Assembly: GCF_017916365.1 (NCBI RefSeq)
Contig: NZ_JAFMSU010000001.1
Span: forward strand, 682,001 to 746,000
Direction: 5' to 3'
Length of the DNA: 64,000 bases
Source: Rufibacter roseolus
Lineage (GTDB): Bacteria > Bacteroidota > Bacteroidia > Cytophagales > Hymenobacteraceae
Position 1 is the stretch's first letter. Every line of letters starts with the position of its first letter. A program made the position numbers and the translations under genes. Shown piece after piece: positions 56,860-64,000 of the stretch. The notes beneath the pieces were generated by a model. It worked only from the letters and a program-made list of their open reading frames with translations. It was not told where the DNA came from and did no database searches.

Positions 56860-56896
56860 ATTTTAAGGCTCTTTCCTTAAAATTAGCCTTAAAACG
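56860..56896. repeat. IPE palindrome abutting the carB terminator
   Basis: ATTTTAAGGCTCTTTCC / TTAAAATTAGCCTTAAAAC, on the far side of the terminator from carB. Confidence 0.7.
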
Positions 56897-56897
56897 C

Positions 56898-56930
56898 AAA
56901 AAGGCCGTCCCAACCGGGACAGCCTTTTCT
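56898..56930 (-). terminator. Terminator after carB
   Basis: AAAAGGCCGTCCC / GGGACAGCCTTTT around AACC; on the minus strand followed by TTTTTGCG. Confidence 0.8.
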
Positions 56931-56970
56931 TTATCAGTAAATGCGTGCTACGAGCTACGTGCTACCAGAA

Positions 56971-59784
56971 TTACATACTCAAATACAAATTACGCTCTGA
57001 GTACACTTTGGTGAAATACTCGTCTTCCAGGTCATCAATAAAGTAGATGGCCTCGCCGGTTGACTTCATCTCTGGGCCTAGCTCCTTGTTTACTTCTGGG
57101 AACTTGCTGTGGGAGAATACCGGAACCTTGATGGCATAACCGTTTTTCACCGGGTTGAAGGTGAAATCGGTTACCTTTTTCTCGCCCAGCATCACTTTGG
57201 TGGCATAGTTCACATACGGCTCTTGGTAAGCTTTTGCAATGAATGGCACGGTACGGCTGGCGCGTGGGTTGGCTTCAATGATGTATACAATTCCGTTCTT
57301 GATGGCGAACTGAATGTTGATCAAGCCAACGGTATTCAGGGCCAGCGCGATTTTCTTCGTGTGCTCTTCAATCTGGCGGATCACGTCTTCGCCTAAGTCA
57401 AACGGAGGCAACACGGCGTACGAGTCACCAGAGTGGATACCGGCTGGTTCAATGTGCTCCATGATGCCCAGGATGTGCACGTTTTCACCGTCGCAGATGG
57501 CATCAGCCTCGGCCTCAATGGCGCGGTCCAGGAAGTGGTCCAGCAGAACTTTGTTGCCCGGATTGTCTTTCAGGATGTCCAGTACCTGCGCTTCCAGTTC
57601 CTTCTCGTTAATCACGATCTTCATGTTCTGGCCACCCAATACGTAGCTAGGGCGCACCAGCAGCGGGAATTTCAGGTCTTTGCACACTTCCAGCGCTTCC
57701 TCGGCAGACGTTACGCTCGCAAACGGAGGATACGGAATGTTGTTTTCTTTCAGCAGGGTAGAGAAAGCACCGCGGTCCTCGGCTAGGTCAAGGCTCTCAT
57801 AGGTGGTACCCATGATCTTGATGCCGTAGCGGGTCAGTTTCTCAGCCAACTTCAACGCTGTCTGCCCACCCAACTGCACGATTACACCTTCCGGTTTCTC
57901 GTGCAGGATGATGTCGTAGATGTGCTCCCAGAACACCGGCTCAAAATACAGTTTGTCTGAGATGTCAGAGTCTGTAGAAACGGTCTCGGGGTTACAGTTG
58001 ATCATGATGGTCTCGTAGCCACACTCGCTGGCGGCTAGTACGCCGTGCACGCAGGAGTAGTCGAACTCAATGCCCTGCCCGATACGGTTAGGACCTGAAC
58101 CCAACACCACTACCTTTTTGCGATCAGAGACAACGCTTTCGTTCTCGCCGTCAAAGGTGCTATAGTAGTAAGGTGTCACGGCCTCAAACTCGGCGGCGCA
58201 GGTATCCACCATCTTGAACACGCGCTTGATACCCATGCTCGTGCGTTTCTCGTGCACTTCGCTCTCTTTGCAACGCAGCAGGTATGCCAGCTGTCTATCG
58301 GCAAAGCCTTTCACTTTAGCGCTGCGCATCAGATCCACCGGAATATTGTCGATGGTATATTTCAGAACTTCACGCTCGGTGAGCTCCAATTCCTCAATCT
58401 GCTGCAGGAACCAAGGGTCAATTTTGGTTACTTTCTGGATGGTGCTGGTGGCTACGCCAAATTTCATGGCGTCCTTGATGGTGAACAGACGGTCCCAGCT
58501 CGGGTTGGCCAGGCTGTCCATCAATTGGTCGTAGTTCGTTTTCTCCTTGCCATCGGCACCCAGGCCGTTCCGCTTAATTTCTAAGCTTTGGCAAGCCTTC
58601 TGCAGTGCCTCCTGGAAGGTACGTCCGATGCCCATTACCTCGCCCACAGACTTCATCTGCAGACCTAATTTCTTGTTCGCGCCTTTGAATTTGTCAAAGT
58701 TCCAGCGCGGTATTTTCACAATCACGTAGTCCAGCGCGGGCTCAAAGAACGCCGAGGTGGTTTTGGTGATAGAGTTTTTCAGTTCGTCTAAGTTATAACC
58801 AATCGCCAGTTTAGCGGCTACTTTGGCAATTGGATACCCGGTCGCTTTAGAAGCTAATGCTGAAGAGCGGCTCACGCGGGGATTAATCTCAATGGCAATG
58901 ATGGTGTCATCCTCAGGGTTCACCGAGAATTGTACGTTACAGCCACCGGCAAACTGACCGATACCCGCCATCATTTTGATAGCCAAGTCGCGCATCTGTT
59001 GGTAGATGGTGTCTGGCAAAGTCATGGCCGGCGCTACCGTGATAGAGTCACCGGTGTGGATACCCATTGGGTCAAAGTTCTCAATGGAGCAGATAATGAT
59101 TACGTTGCCGATGTTATCGCGCAACAACTCCAACTCGTACTCTTTCCAACCCAGGATGCTTTGCTCCACCAGTACCTCGTGGGTAGGGCTGGCGTGCAGA
59201 CCGCGGGTGAGGGCGGCGTCAAATTCTTCGGGCGTGTTCACGAACCCACCACCGGTTCCACCCAGGGTGAACGACGGACGGATTACCAATGGAAAGCCGA
59301 TTTCCTGGGCGATTTCCTTGCCTTCTAAGAAAGAGGTAGCGGTGTTGCCTTTGCAGACGTTCACGCCCAGCTCAATCATTAACAAGCGGAATTTCTCGCG
59401 GTCCTCGGTGGTCTCAATGGCTTTGATGTCTACGCCAATGATTTTTACCCCGTATTTTTTCCAAATACCAGCTTTCTCGCAGTCGATCGCCAGGTTCAAC
59501 GCGGTTTGTCCACCCATCGTAGGGAGTACTGCGTCAATCTTGTGCTTCTCCAGAATCTCAATGATAGACTTCTTCTCCAGCGGTTTCAGGTACACGTTGT
59601 CCGCGGTGATAGAGTCGGTCATGATGGTGGCGGGATTTGAGTTGATGAGGGTAACCTCAATCCCCTCCTCGCGCAGGGAGCGGGCGGCTTGGGAGCCAGA
59701 GTAGTCGAATTCGCAGGCTTGCCCAATAACGATGGGACCGGAACCAATGATTAAGACTGACTTGATGGAATTATCTTTCGGCAT
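56971..59784 (-). CDS. carB: Carbamoyl-phosphate synthase large subunit lacking the MGS domain
   Basis: 937 residues. Makes carbamoyl phosphate from bicarbonate, ATP and glutamine-derived ammonia, for pyrimidines and arginine. Two ATP-grasp halves are complete: first VLIIGSGPIVIGQACEFDYSG...LINSNPATIMTD...LPTMGGQTALNL, second VVVLGSGPNRIGQGIEFDYSC...IMINCNPETVSTD...VIVQLGGQTALKLA, each with EINPRVSRSSALASKATGYPIAKV or EANPRASRTVPFIAKAY. The protein stops at FTKVYSERNLYLSM after the second half, so the C-terminal MGS-like allosteric domain (about 130 residues in E. coli CarB) is missing. carA is not in the window. Downstream hairpin is intact. Confidence 0.95.
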   Translation of the reverse strand: MPKDNSIKSVLIIGSGPIVIGQACEFDYSGSQAARSLREEGIEVTLINSNPATIMTDSITADNVYLKPLEKKSIIEILEKHKIDAVLPTMGGQTALNLAIDCEKAGIWKKYGVKIIGVDIKAIETTEDREKFRLLMIELGVNVCKGNTATSFLEGKEIAQEIGFPLVIRPSFTLGGTGGGFVNTPEEFDAALTRGLHASPTHEVLVEQSILGWKEYELELLRDNIGNVIIICSIENFDPMGIHTGDSITVAPAMTLPDTIYQQMRDLAIKMMAGIGQFAGGCNVQFSVNPEDDTIIAIEINPRVSRSSALASKATGYPIAKVAAKLAIGYNLDELKNSITKTTSAFFEPALDYVIVKIPRWNFDKFKGANKKLGLQMKSVGEVMGIGRTFQEALQKACQSLEIKRNGLGADGKEKTNYDQLMDSLANPSWDRLFTIKDAMKFGVATSTIQKVTKIDPWFLQQIEELELTEREVLKYTIDNIPVDLMRSAKVKGFADRQLAYLLRCKESEVHEKRTSMGIKRVFKMVDTCAAEFEAVTPYYYSTFDGENESVVSDRKKVVVLGSGPNRIGQGIEFDYSCVHGVLAASECGYETIMINCNPETVSTDSDISDKLYFEPVFWEHIYDIILHEKPEGVIVQLGGQTALKLAEKLTRYGIKIMGTTYESLDLAEDRGAFSTLLKENNIPYPPFASVTSAEEALEVCKDLKFPLLVRPSYVLGGQNMKIVINEKELEAQVLDILKDNPGNKVLLDHFLDRAIEAEADAICDGENVHILGIMEHIEPAGIHSGDSYAVLPPFDLGEDVIRQIEEHTKKIALALNTVGLINIQFAIKNGIVYIIEANPRASRTVPFIAKAYQEPYVNYATKVMLGEKKVTDFTFNPVKNGYAIKVPVFSHSKFPEVNKELGPEMKSTGEAIYFIDDLEDEYFTKVYSERNLYLSM

Positions 59785-59810
59785 TAGTAAAGCGGTATGT
59801 ATAAATTGCC

Positions 59811-59818
59811 CAAAGTTA
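59811..59818 (-). promoter_or_regulatory. Predicted -7 box of carB (TAACTTTG)
   Basis: TAACTTTG on the minus strand 27 bases before the ATG; exact consensus match. Confidence 0.55.
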
Positions 59819-60059
59819 AGGCAGAAAGTTTAGAATTATGAAATAAACTGCCTCGGGCGGTTAAATTATTCGCTTCTGTGCTTAAACTGATTGATTGTCA
59901 GTGAGAAGGCAGAAACCGATTGTGAACAGCAGCAGGGTTGGGAAGAGTTCCTGAATATTAGAAAGGCAGAATAAAGACTAAGTCTGAGGCGTGTGGAAGG
60001 TGTTTTGCGTCTTACGTGCCATGCTTTAGAAGCCAGCGGTTTTTCATCCTGCTGGATGA

Positions 60060-60119
60060 CGTCGTTGCAGTGCAACGACGCTACATATTGCCCTGTAGCG
60101 ACGTTACACCGTAACGTCG
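60060..60119. repeat. Double GACG-hairpin repeat
   Basis: Two hairpins with matching loops and a common spacer; a type of intergenic repeat seen in several bacterial groups (pairs of CAACGACG and AACGTCG stems). No other copy in this window. Confidence 0.65.
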
Positions 60120-60151
60120 TACGCATTCCATCGAAAATACCGAGTAGAGAT

Positions 60152-60191
60152 GCGTTTTAGGTTCCATTTACAGAAAACAGGCCCAAAACGC
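60152..60191. repeat. IPE palindrome
   Basis: GCGTTTTAGGTTCCATTTAC / GAAAACAGGCCCAAAACGC. Ends 17 bases from the DinG-like gene stop. Confidence 0.75.
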
Positions 60192-60207
60192 GAAATGTAT
60201 TCCAAGG

Positions 60208-63147
60208 TTAAAGCGATACGCCGCGGCGCTCCCACTCAGAGGCTAGTTCCAGCTTAGGCAAAAGCGTTTTCAATAGCCAACTTTCCATTTCCGCGCCGGC
60301 GTGGAAAGGCGTGATGTCTACGGGCAGTTCGTCTTTTAGGTGCTGCATGCGGGCGGTATGGTGTACCCGGGAATCCAGAATCACAAATGCGCCTTTGTCT
60401 TTCTCGCGCCGCACCAGTCGCCCGAAGCCTTGCCGGAGTTTGTGCTGACTGGCCGGGTAATAGAATTTGCTCCAGAAGTAACCGCCTTCCACCTCGCGGC
60501 GGTGTGCTACCAAGGGGTTACCCAAGGATGGATTAGGCAATCGGAAAACGATGACCTGCGAGAGCGTGACGCCCGGGAAATCCACGCCTGACCACATGCG
60601 GTCCAGACCCAGCAAAACGGAATGCTCTTCCTGCCGGAACCTTCTGATTTCCCACAGGCTGGTGCCTTCCTGCTTGAGCAGTTCAATGTCATAGGCGGGT
60701 AGACGCGGGTGCAGCCATCGGTAAGCATCTTCCATGTCGCGGCGACTGGTGAAGAGGACCAGGGTTCTGCCGTTCAAAGCCACAATGCACTTGAGCAGCG
60801 TTTCCATGGAGGTCTGCAGCCAAGCCTGTTTCTGGTCTTGCGCCATCTTGTGCTCATAGCAGGGGATGAACGCGGGGACCACTGCGTGGACCTTTTCCTG
60901 CTGCTCATAGTTGAACGGCGAGAGGTAACGCACTTCCTGTTCAAACGGCTCCTGGCGGCCCAGTTGATTTCTAAAGTACTGCGTGTTGCCGCCTACATAC
61001 AGCGTGGCCGAGGTAAACAACAGGCTGGGGTAGATGTTCTGCAGTTTGTCCATCTCGTCCTGCAGGTAGTACGGCATCTTGCTCACCGACCAGTTCTGGC
61101 CGCTTTTCTCCAGCACATGAATCCACTTGCGGGCCGGGAAATCGCTGGTGATTTTCATTAGCGAATCGGCGAACTCAGCGGCCTTTTCTCTGTAGGTCTC
61201 CAGGCGGCTGTAGGTCTTGTCCTCGGGCTTTTTCAGGAGCTTGAGGATGCGGTCTATCTTGCCGGCCACAAACTGAACGGCCGTCAAGAGTTCCTGCAGG
61301 GCTTGTTCAATATCGGCGCTGAATTCTCTTTTGGTCCAGCGGCCGTTTTCTACCAACGCGACTTCCTCCTGCCAGCGCTGTTCGCCTTGGATAGGCAGGG
61401 CCTGAATCAACTCGCCGCTGGTTCTGATGGTGGCGCAGTCGCGGTGGATAGAGTCAATTTCAGCCAGCACCAGTTGGGCGGTTTCGGTGTCTGCCTGGTG
61501 GGCTACCTTTCCGGCCACAATATCCAGGAAACCTTTGCGGTAGTCTTTGCCCAACAACGGGCGAAGCAGCCGGGCTTCCATGACGGCTAGGCTGAAGTTC
61601 ATGCTGAGGGCACTCCGGGCGAAATCGGGGAACTGATCGGCTTCATCAATGATGCAGTGCTTGATTAAGTCCGTGAGTTTGGGCGGCAGTTGCAGCAGCT
61701 TGTGGTGGTTCGTGACAATGATATCGGCGGCGTAGGCCTGCTCCATGTGGCGGGCGTACGTGCACTTGGCGGGCTCCAGGCACAGCTTGGGCACGCAGAC
61801 CTCCTGGGCGTTCGCCTCCGACAGCAATCGGTAGGTATCCGGTAAAATGGCCCTGATGTTGTGCGGAATCTCTTCCACCTCGCCCTGGGTATGATGTACG
61901 CGCAGCACCAGGTAGAGCCAACTCAGCCCTTCCCGAATGGTGCCTTTCTCCTGCACCACCAACTCGTCATACAAATCCAGCAGCGCCGAGATGCACAGGT
62001 AGTTGTTCTTGCCTTTCACGATGGCGGGCCGCAGGTGCGCGTGTAAACCACCCTTGAAGCGCAGGCGCGGGATCTCGCCCTGCATCACCTGTTCCTGCAG
62101 GTTTTTGGTCGCCGTGGCCACCACCACCTTGCGGCCAGGGTTCAAGCGCAGCAACTCAGCAGCGGCCATGAGGTAGCCCATGGTTTTCCCGGTGCCAGTG
62201 CCGGCCTCGGCCACAAACGTGCCTTTATCTGTGAGGGCTTTGTTGCAGAATTTGGAATACTGCATCTGAGCGTAGCGCTCGGGCAGGCCGTGTTTCTTGT
62301 ACCAGGCGTGCAGGGCATCGTGGATGAGCTGGTCAGACGGCTGGGCGATGTCTACGCGGGGTTTTACCGTGGGGGCATCGGGTACGGTGGGGAGCCAGGA
62401 GGTGAGCAGTTCCCGCAGGTGAAAGGGTAAAACCGGCACTTGGGTGGTGGCAGGCGGCGTAAGCCAATGCAGATCCAGCGGCTCCAAGGTCTCGATGTGC
62501 TCGGCGGCATGCAGCAAGGTGCGCCAGGCGGTGCCCATGAAGATGGCGCCTAAGTCCAGCACCTGTTGAAGCAACTGCATGAATAGCGTAGGTTCGCCGG
62601 GTTCATCTTCCGGGGTGCTGGGGATTTTCTGCAGCAGCACCTCCAGTAGTTTGAAAAGCTGCGTATGCAGGGCGGCTAAAGCCACGTGCATAGGTTGAGA
62701 AGCGGGCTTCTTCTGGGCGGCGGTGGAAAGCGCCACCAAATCGCCCATTTCCATCAAGTTCAAGTGCGGGAGGAAGAATGAGGAAAGCACGGCCAAGTCA
62801 GCACAGACGGGCGGCGAGGCAATTCCTGCCAAAATGTAATGCTTCAGCCAGGTTTGCTCGTGCCGTTCGTGGAAGAAGAACACGTGCGTGAAAGTACTCA
62901 GATATGCCTGTACCTCGGCTTTCTGCTCCTGCCAGGTAAGGGCGTTCTTTGCCTGCTCTTTGCTGATTTTAGACTGTTTCTGGACGCTACGGCCAAACTC
63001 CGCCTCGGGGTTGATAAACCATTCCTTCAGTACGGCATTCCCTTTCTGCAACGACAGCACGCCCACCTGCAATAGCCCATGTTTGGAACCATAAGGGCCG
63101 GTGGCAAATAAATGCAAGATGGCAAAGGATGGGGAATCAGCTTTCAT
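60208..63147 (-). CDS. DinG/XPD-like ATP-dependent DNA helicase with a degenerate exonuclease domain
   Basis: About 979 residues from the ATG at 63147 (GTG codons upstream are possible). Residues 1-170 look like a DnaQ-type exonuclease fold whose metal ligands are lost: the usual DxET(T)G reads HLFATG, and later HxAxxDA reads PMHVALAAL. The helicase follows: motif I AEAGTGTGKT, Walker B IIDEADQF (DEAD/H variant), a Fe-S cluster cysteine set (NNYLC then VCVPKLCLEPAKC), VLFTSRRDMEDAY, WSGVDFPGVTLSQVIVFRLP and QGFGRLVRREKDKGAFVILDSR. Likely a 5'-3' helicase acting on damaged or structured DNA. Alone on its strand between IPE copies. Confidence 0.9.
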   Translation of the reverse strand: MKADSPSFAILHLFATGPYGSKHGLLQVGVLSLQKGNAVLKEWFINPEAEFGRSVQKQSKISKEQAKNALTWQEQKAEVQAYLSTFTHVFFFHERHEQTWLKHYILAGIASPPVCADLAVLSSFFLPHLNLMEMGDLVALSTAAQKKPASQPMHVALAALHTQLFKLLEVLLQKIPSTPEDEPGEPTLFMQLLQQVLDLGAIFMGTAWRTLLHAAEHIETLEPLDLHWLTPPATTQVPVLPFHLRELLTSWLPTVPDAPTVKPRVDIAQPSDQLIHDALHAWYKKHGLPERYAQMQYSKFCNKALTDKGTFVAEAGTGTGKTMGYLMAAAELLRLNPGRKVVVATATKNLQEQVMQGEIPRLRFKGGLHAHLRPAIVKGKNNYLCISALLDLYDELVVQEKGTIREGLSWLYLVLRVHHTQGEVEEIPHNIRAILPDTYRLLSEANAQEVCVPKLCLEPAKCTYARHMEQAYAADIIVTNHHKLLQLPPKLTDLIKHCIIDEADQFPDFARSALSMNFSLAVMEARLLRPLLGKDYRKGFLDIVAGKVAHQADTETAQLVLAEIDSIHRDCATIRTSGELIQALPIQGEQRWQEEVALVENGRWTKREFSADIEQALQELLTAVQFVAGKIDRILKLLKKPEDKTYSRLETYREKAAEFADSLMKITSDFPARKWIHVLEKSGQNWSVSKMPYYLQDEMDKLQNIYPSLLFTSATLYVGGNTQYFRNQLGRQEPFEQEVRYLSPFNYEQQEKVHAVVPAFIPCYEHKMAQDQKQAWLQTSMETLLKCIVALNGRTLVLFTSRRDMEDAYRWLHPRLPAYDIELLKQEGTSLWEIRRFRQEEHSVLLGLDRMWSGVDFPGVTLSQVIVFRLPNPSLGNPLVAHRREVEGGYFWSKFYYPASQHKLRQGFGRLVRREKDKGAFVILDSRVHHTARMQHLKDELPVDITPFHAGAEMESWLLKTLLPKLELASEWERRGVSL

Positions 63148-63247
63148 CAGGACCTCGTTCACTCGTCTAAGCAGAACCACAAAGGTACTCTATGCTAAGG
63201 AATTTGCCGCAAAATAGTGCTGGATGCTAAGCAGTTTAGGAGGGTTT

Positions 63248-63284
63248 GTTTTGAGGGTGTTTTGGGGAATGAAGGCCTGAAACG
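63248..63284. repeat. IPE palindrome abutting a terminator
   Basis: GTTTTGAGGGTGTTTTGG / GGAATGAAGGCCTGAAAC, with the OYE-gene terminator directly to its right. Confidence 0.6.
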
Positions 63285-63316
63285 AAAAAAGCCGCACCAT
63301 TTGTGCGGCCCTTTTC
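63285..63316 (-). terminator. Terminator after the Old Yellow Enzyme gene
   Basis: AAAAAAGCCGCAC / GTGCGGCCCTTTT around CATTT. Seen from the minus strand the six A become the T-run. Confidence 0.8.
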
Positions 63317-63344
63317 TATATATGCAGTTGTGTGTTCCTTATGA

Positions 63345-64000
63345 TTACACGGCAGAAACTTCGGCTAGGGTAGGATAGTCAGTGTAGCCTATTTCTGCAG
63401 TGTTGCTGTAGAACGTGTTGTAGTCCGGGGCGTTCAGCTCGGCATTCTCCGCGAAACGCTCTACCAGGTCTGGGTTCGCAATGAACGGTCTGCCATAGGC
63501 TACCAAATCAGCGAAGCCGTCTTCTAACACTTTGTTGCCGGTTTCCTGCGTAAAGCCGCCGTTGATAATCAAGGTGCCGTTGTACAACGGACGGAAGTGC
63601 TTGGCAATCTCCTTAATAGCGTATGGCAACTCGGCTACTTTAGGAGATGCCTCAGTCAGGTGCAGATACGCCAGGTTGTAGTCATTCAAACGCTTCACGA
63701 TGTACTCAAACGTAGGCGCGGTTTCCTCGTCCACGGTGATCCCGAACTGCTCGTGCATAGATGGGTTCAGGCGAACGCCCACGCGGCTCAGGTCAATGAC
63801 TTCTTTCACGGCATCCAGCACCTCAAAGAAGAAGCGGGCGCGGTTCTCCACAGATCCGCCGTATTCATCGGTGCGCTGGTTAGAGCAGCGGCTGAAGAAC
63901 TGGTGGAACAGGTATCCGTTGGAAGAGTGAATCTCCACGCCGTCAAAACCAGCTTCTACGGCATTGACAGCGGCTTTCTTGAAGTCTTCCACAATGCCTT
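63345..64000 (-). CDS. Alkene reductase / Old Yellow Enzyme family, C-terminal part (cut by window edge)
   Basis: About 218 residues visible; the reading frame continues beyond the right window end, so the N-terminal third (FMN-binding PLTR-like start, catalytic Tyr region) is outside. Seen: DFKKAAVNAVEAGFDGVEIHSSNGYLFHQFFSRCSNQRTDEYGGSVENRARF (the HSSNGYLxxQF and RTDxYGGSxxNRxRF signature), VGVRLNPS, and the FMN phosphate site INGGF plus DLVAYGRPFIANPDLVERF. It reduces activated C=C bonds or nitro compounds with NAD(P)H; NemA/alkene reductase type by motif. Confidence 0.88.
   Translation of the reverse strand, partial: GIVEDFKKAAVNAVEAGFDGVEIHSSNGYLFHQFFSRCSNQRTDEYGGSVENRARFFFEVLDAVKEVIDLSRVGVRLNPSMHEQFGITVDEETAPTFEYIVKRLNDYNLAYLHLTEASPKVAELPYAIKEIAKHFRPLYNGTLIINGGFTQETGNKVLEDGFADLVAYGRPFIANPDLVERFAENAELNAPDYNTFYSNTAEIGYTDYPTLAEVSAV

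Larger units (their letters stand above)
56240..56970. other. Long gap (731 bases) with mosaic repeats and carB terminator
   Basis: In order: a GC-rich tract (56320-56520) resembling noncoding repeat tails, the second ACCTCACAGGTTTT palindrome, the second GTCCAAG-type tandem, an AT-rich stretch, an IPE and the carB terminator. The 83-codon open frames in the GC-rich tract show no protein-like composition. No RNA gene seen. Confidence 0.65.
59785..60207. other. Gap with paired GACG hairpins and IPE
   Basis: Next to the carB promoter lies ordinary sequence, then two hairpins, CGTCGTTGCA/TGCAACGACG (60060-60080) and CGACGTTACA/TGTAACGTCG-like (60099-60119), joined by TACATATTGCCCTGTA. The open frame of 86 codons across them is repeat-derived. 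Confidence 0.65.

Noticed and set aside
59866-60126. 86-codon open frame upstream of carB
   Set aside because: Derived from the paired GACG hairpins; overlaps no conserved domain.

Overview
The window looks like a chromosomal stretch from a Bacteroidota bacterium of the order Cytophagales, most likely family Hymenobacteraceae (Rufibacter/Pontibacter-like). This is inferred from protein style, moderate GC, the near absence of Shine-Dalgarno sequences, promoter-like TAnnTTTG boxes, and typical families (TonB-dependent receptor, CarboxypepD_reg domains, GH3-beta-lactamase fusion, split MacB permeases). I found no rRNA, tRNA, CRISPR array, transposase or phage gene. Most content is housekeeping or envelope function. 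The accessory interest lies mainly in the intergenic DNA and in a few uncharacterised proteins.

Layout. 0-9.8 kb: phosphodiester glycosidase, hemA, an orphan histidine kinase, a tandem of three paralogous membrane proteins with an N-terminal four-cysteine motif, an amino-acid permease, a small unknown protein and an EamA exporter. 10-18 kb: dusB, a CPBP protease, cdsA, glutamate dehydrogenase, psd, free-methionine-(R)-sulfoxide reductase, ribD, prmC. 18-24.3 kb: a co-directional nucleotide-sugar cluster (WbpD-like, WbpA-like, galE, rfbB, WbpP-like, rfbA) with no glycosyltransferase. 24.4-27.6 kb: chrA, a 2OG-Fe(II) oxygenase and a His-rich lipoprotein. 28-33.3 kb: a MacAB-like ABC export operon with two different permeases. 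33.5-45 kb: a DUF3616 protein, a CarboxypepD_reg protein, then a group of peptidoglycan enzymes (GH3/beta-lactamase fusion, LD-carboxypeptidase, PBP4, NlpC/P60), an unknown lipoprotein and a GNAT enzyme. 45-56 kb: TonB receptor, DUF3592, M28 peptidase, a small Gln/Gly-rich protein, a DEAD-box helicase, an integral membrane unknown, a 58-residue basic protein, an HTTM protein, a Gly/Thr-repeat lipoprotein and a DCC thiol oxidoreductase. 57-64 kb: carB (without its MGS domain), a DinG-like helicase with a decayed exonuclease domain, and the C-terminal part of an Old Yellow Enzyme cut by the window edge.

The most unusual signal is a family of about 30 short intergenic palindromes (called IPE here). 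A near-constant core (GGCCTGTTTTC / GAAAACAGGCC) is capped by outer stems that covary between copies. Nearly every intergenic gap has one. Where a conventional terminator hairpin is present, the IPE usually lies just beyond it, seen from the gene that ends there. At least four other small inverted-repeat families also occur (a 90-bp repeat in three copies, a 156-bp MITE-like element, mosaic tracts of small palindromes, and the CAACGACG / AACGTCG hairpins).

Several long open frames begin at TTG codons that lie inside promoter boxes or repeats. For those I chose internal ATG/GTG starts and say why.
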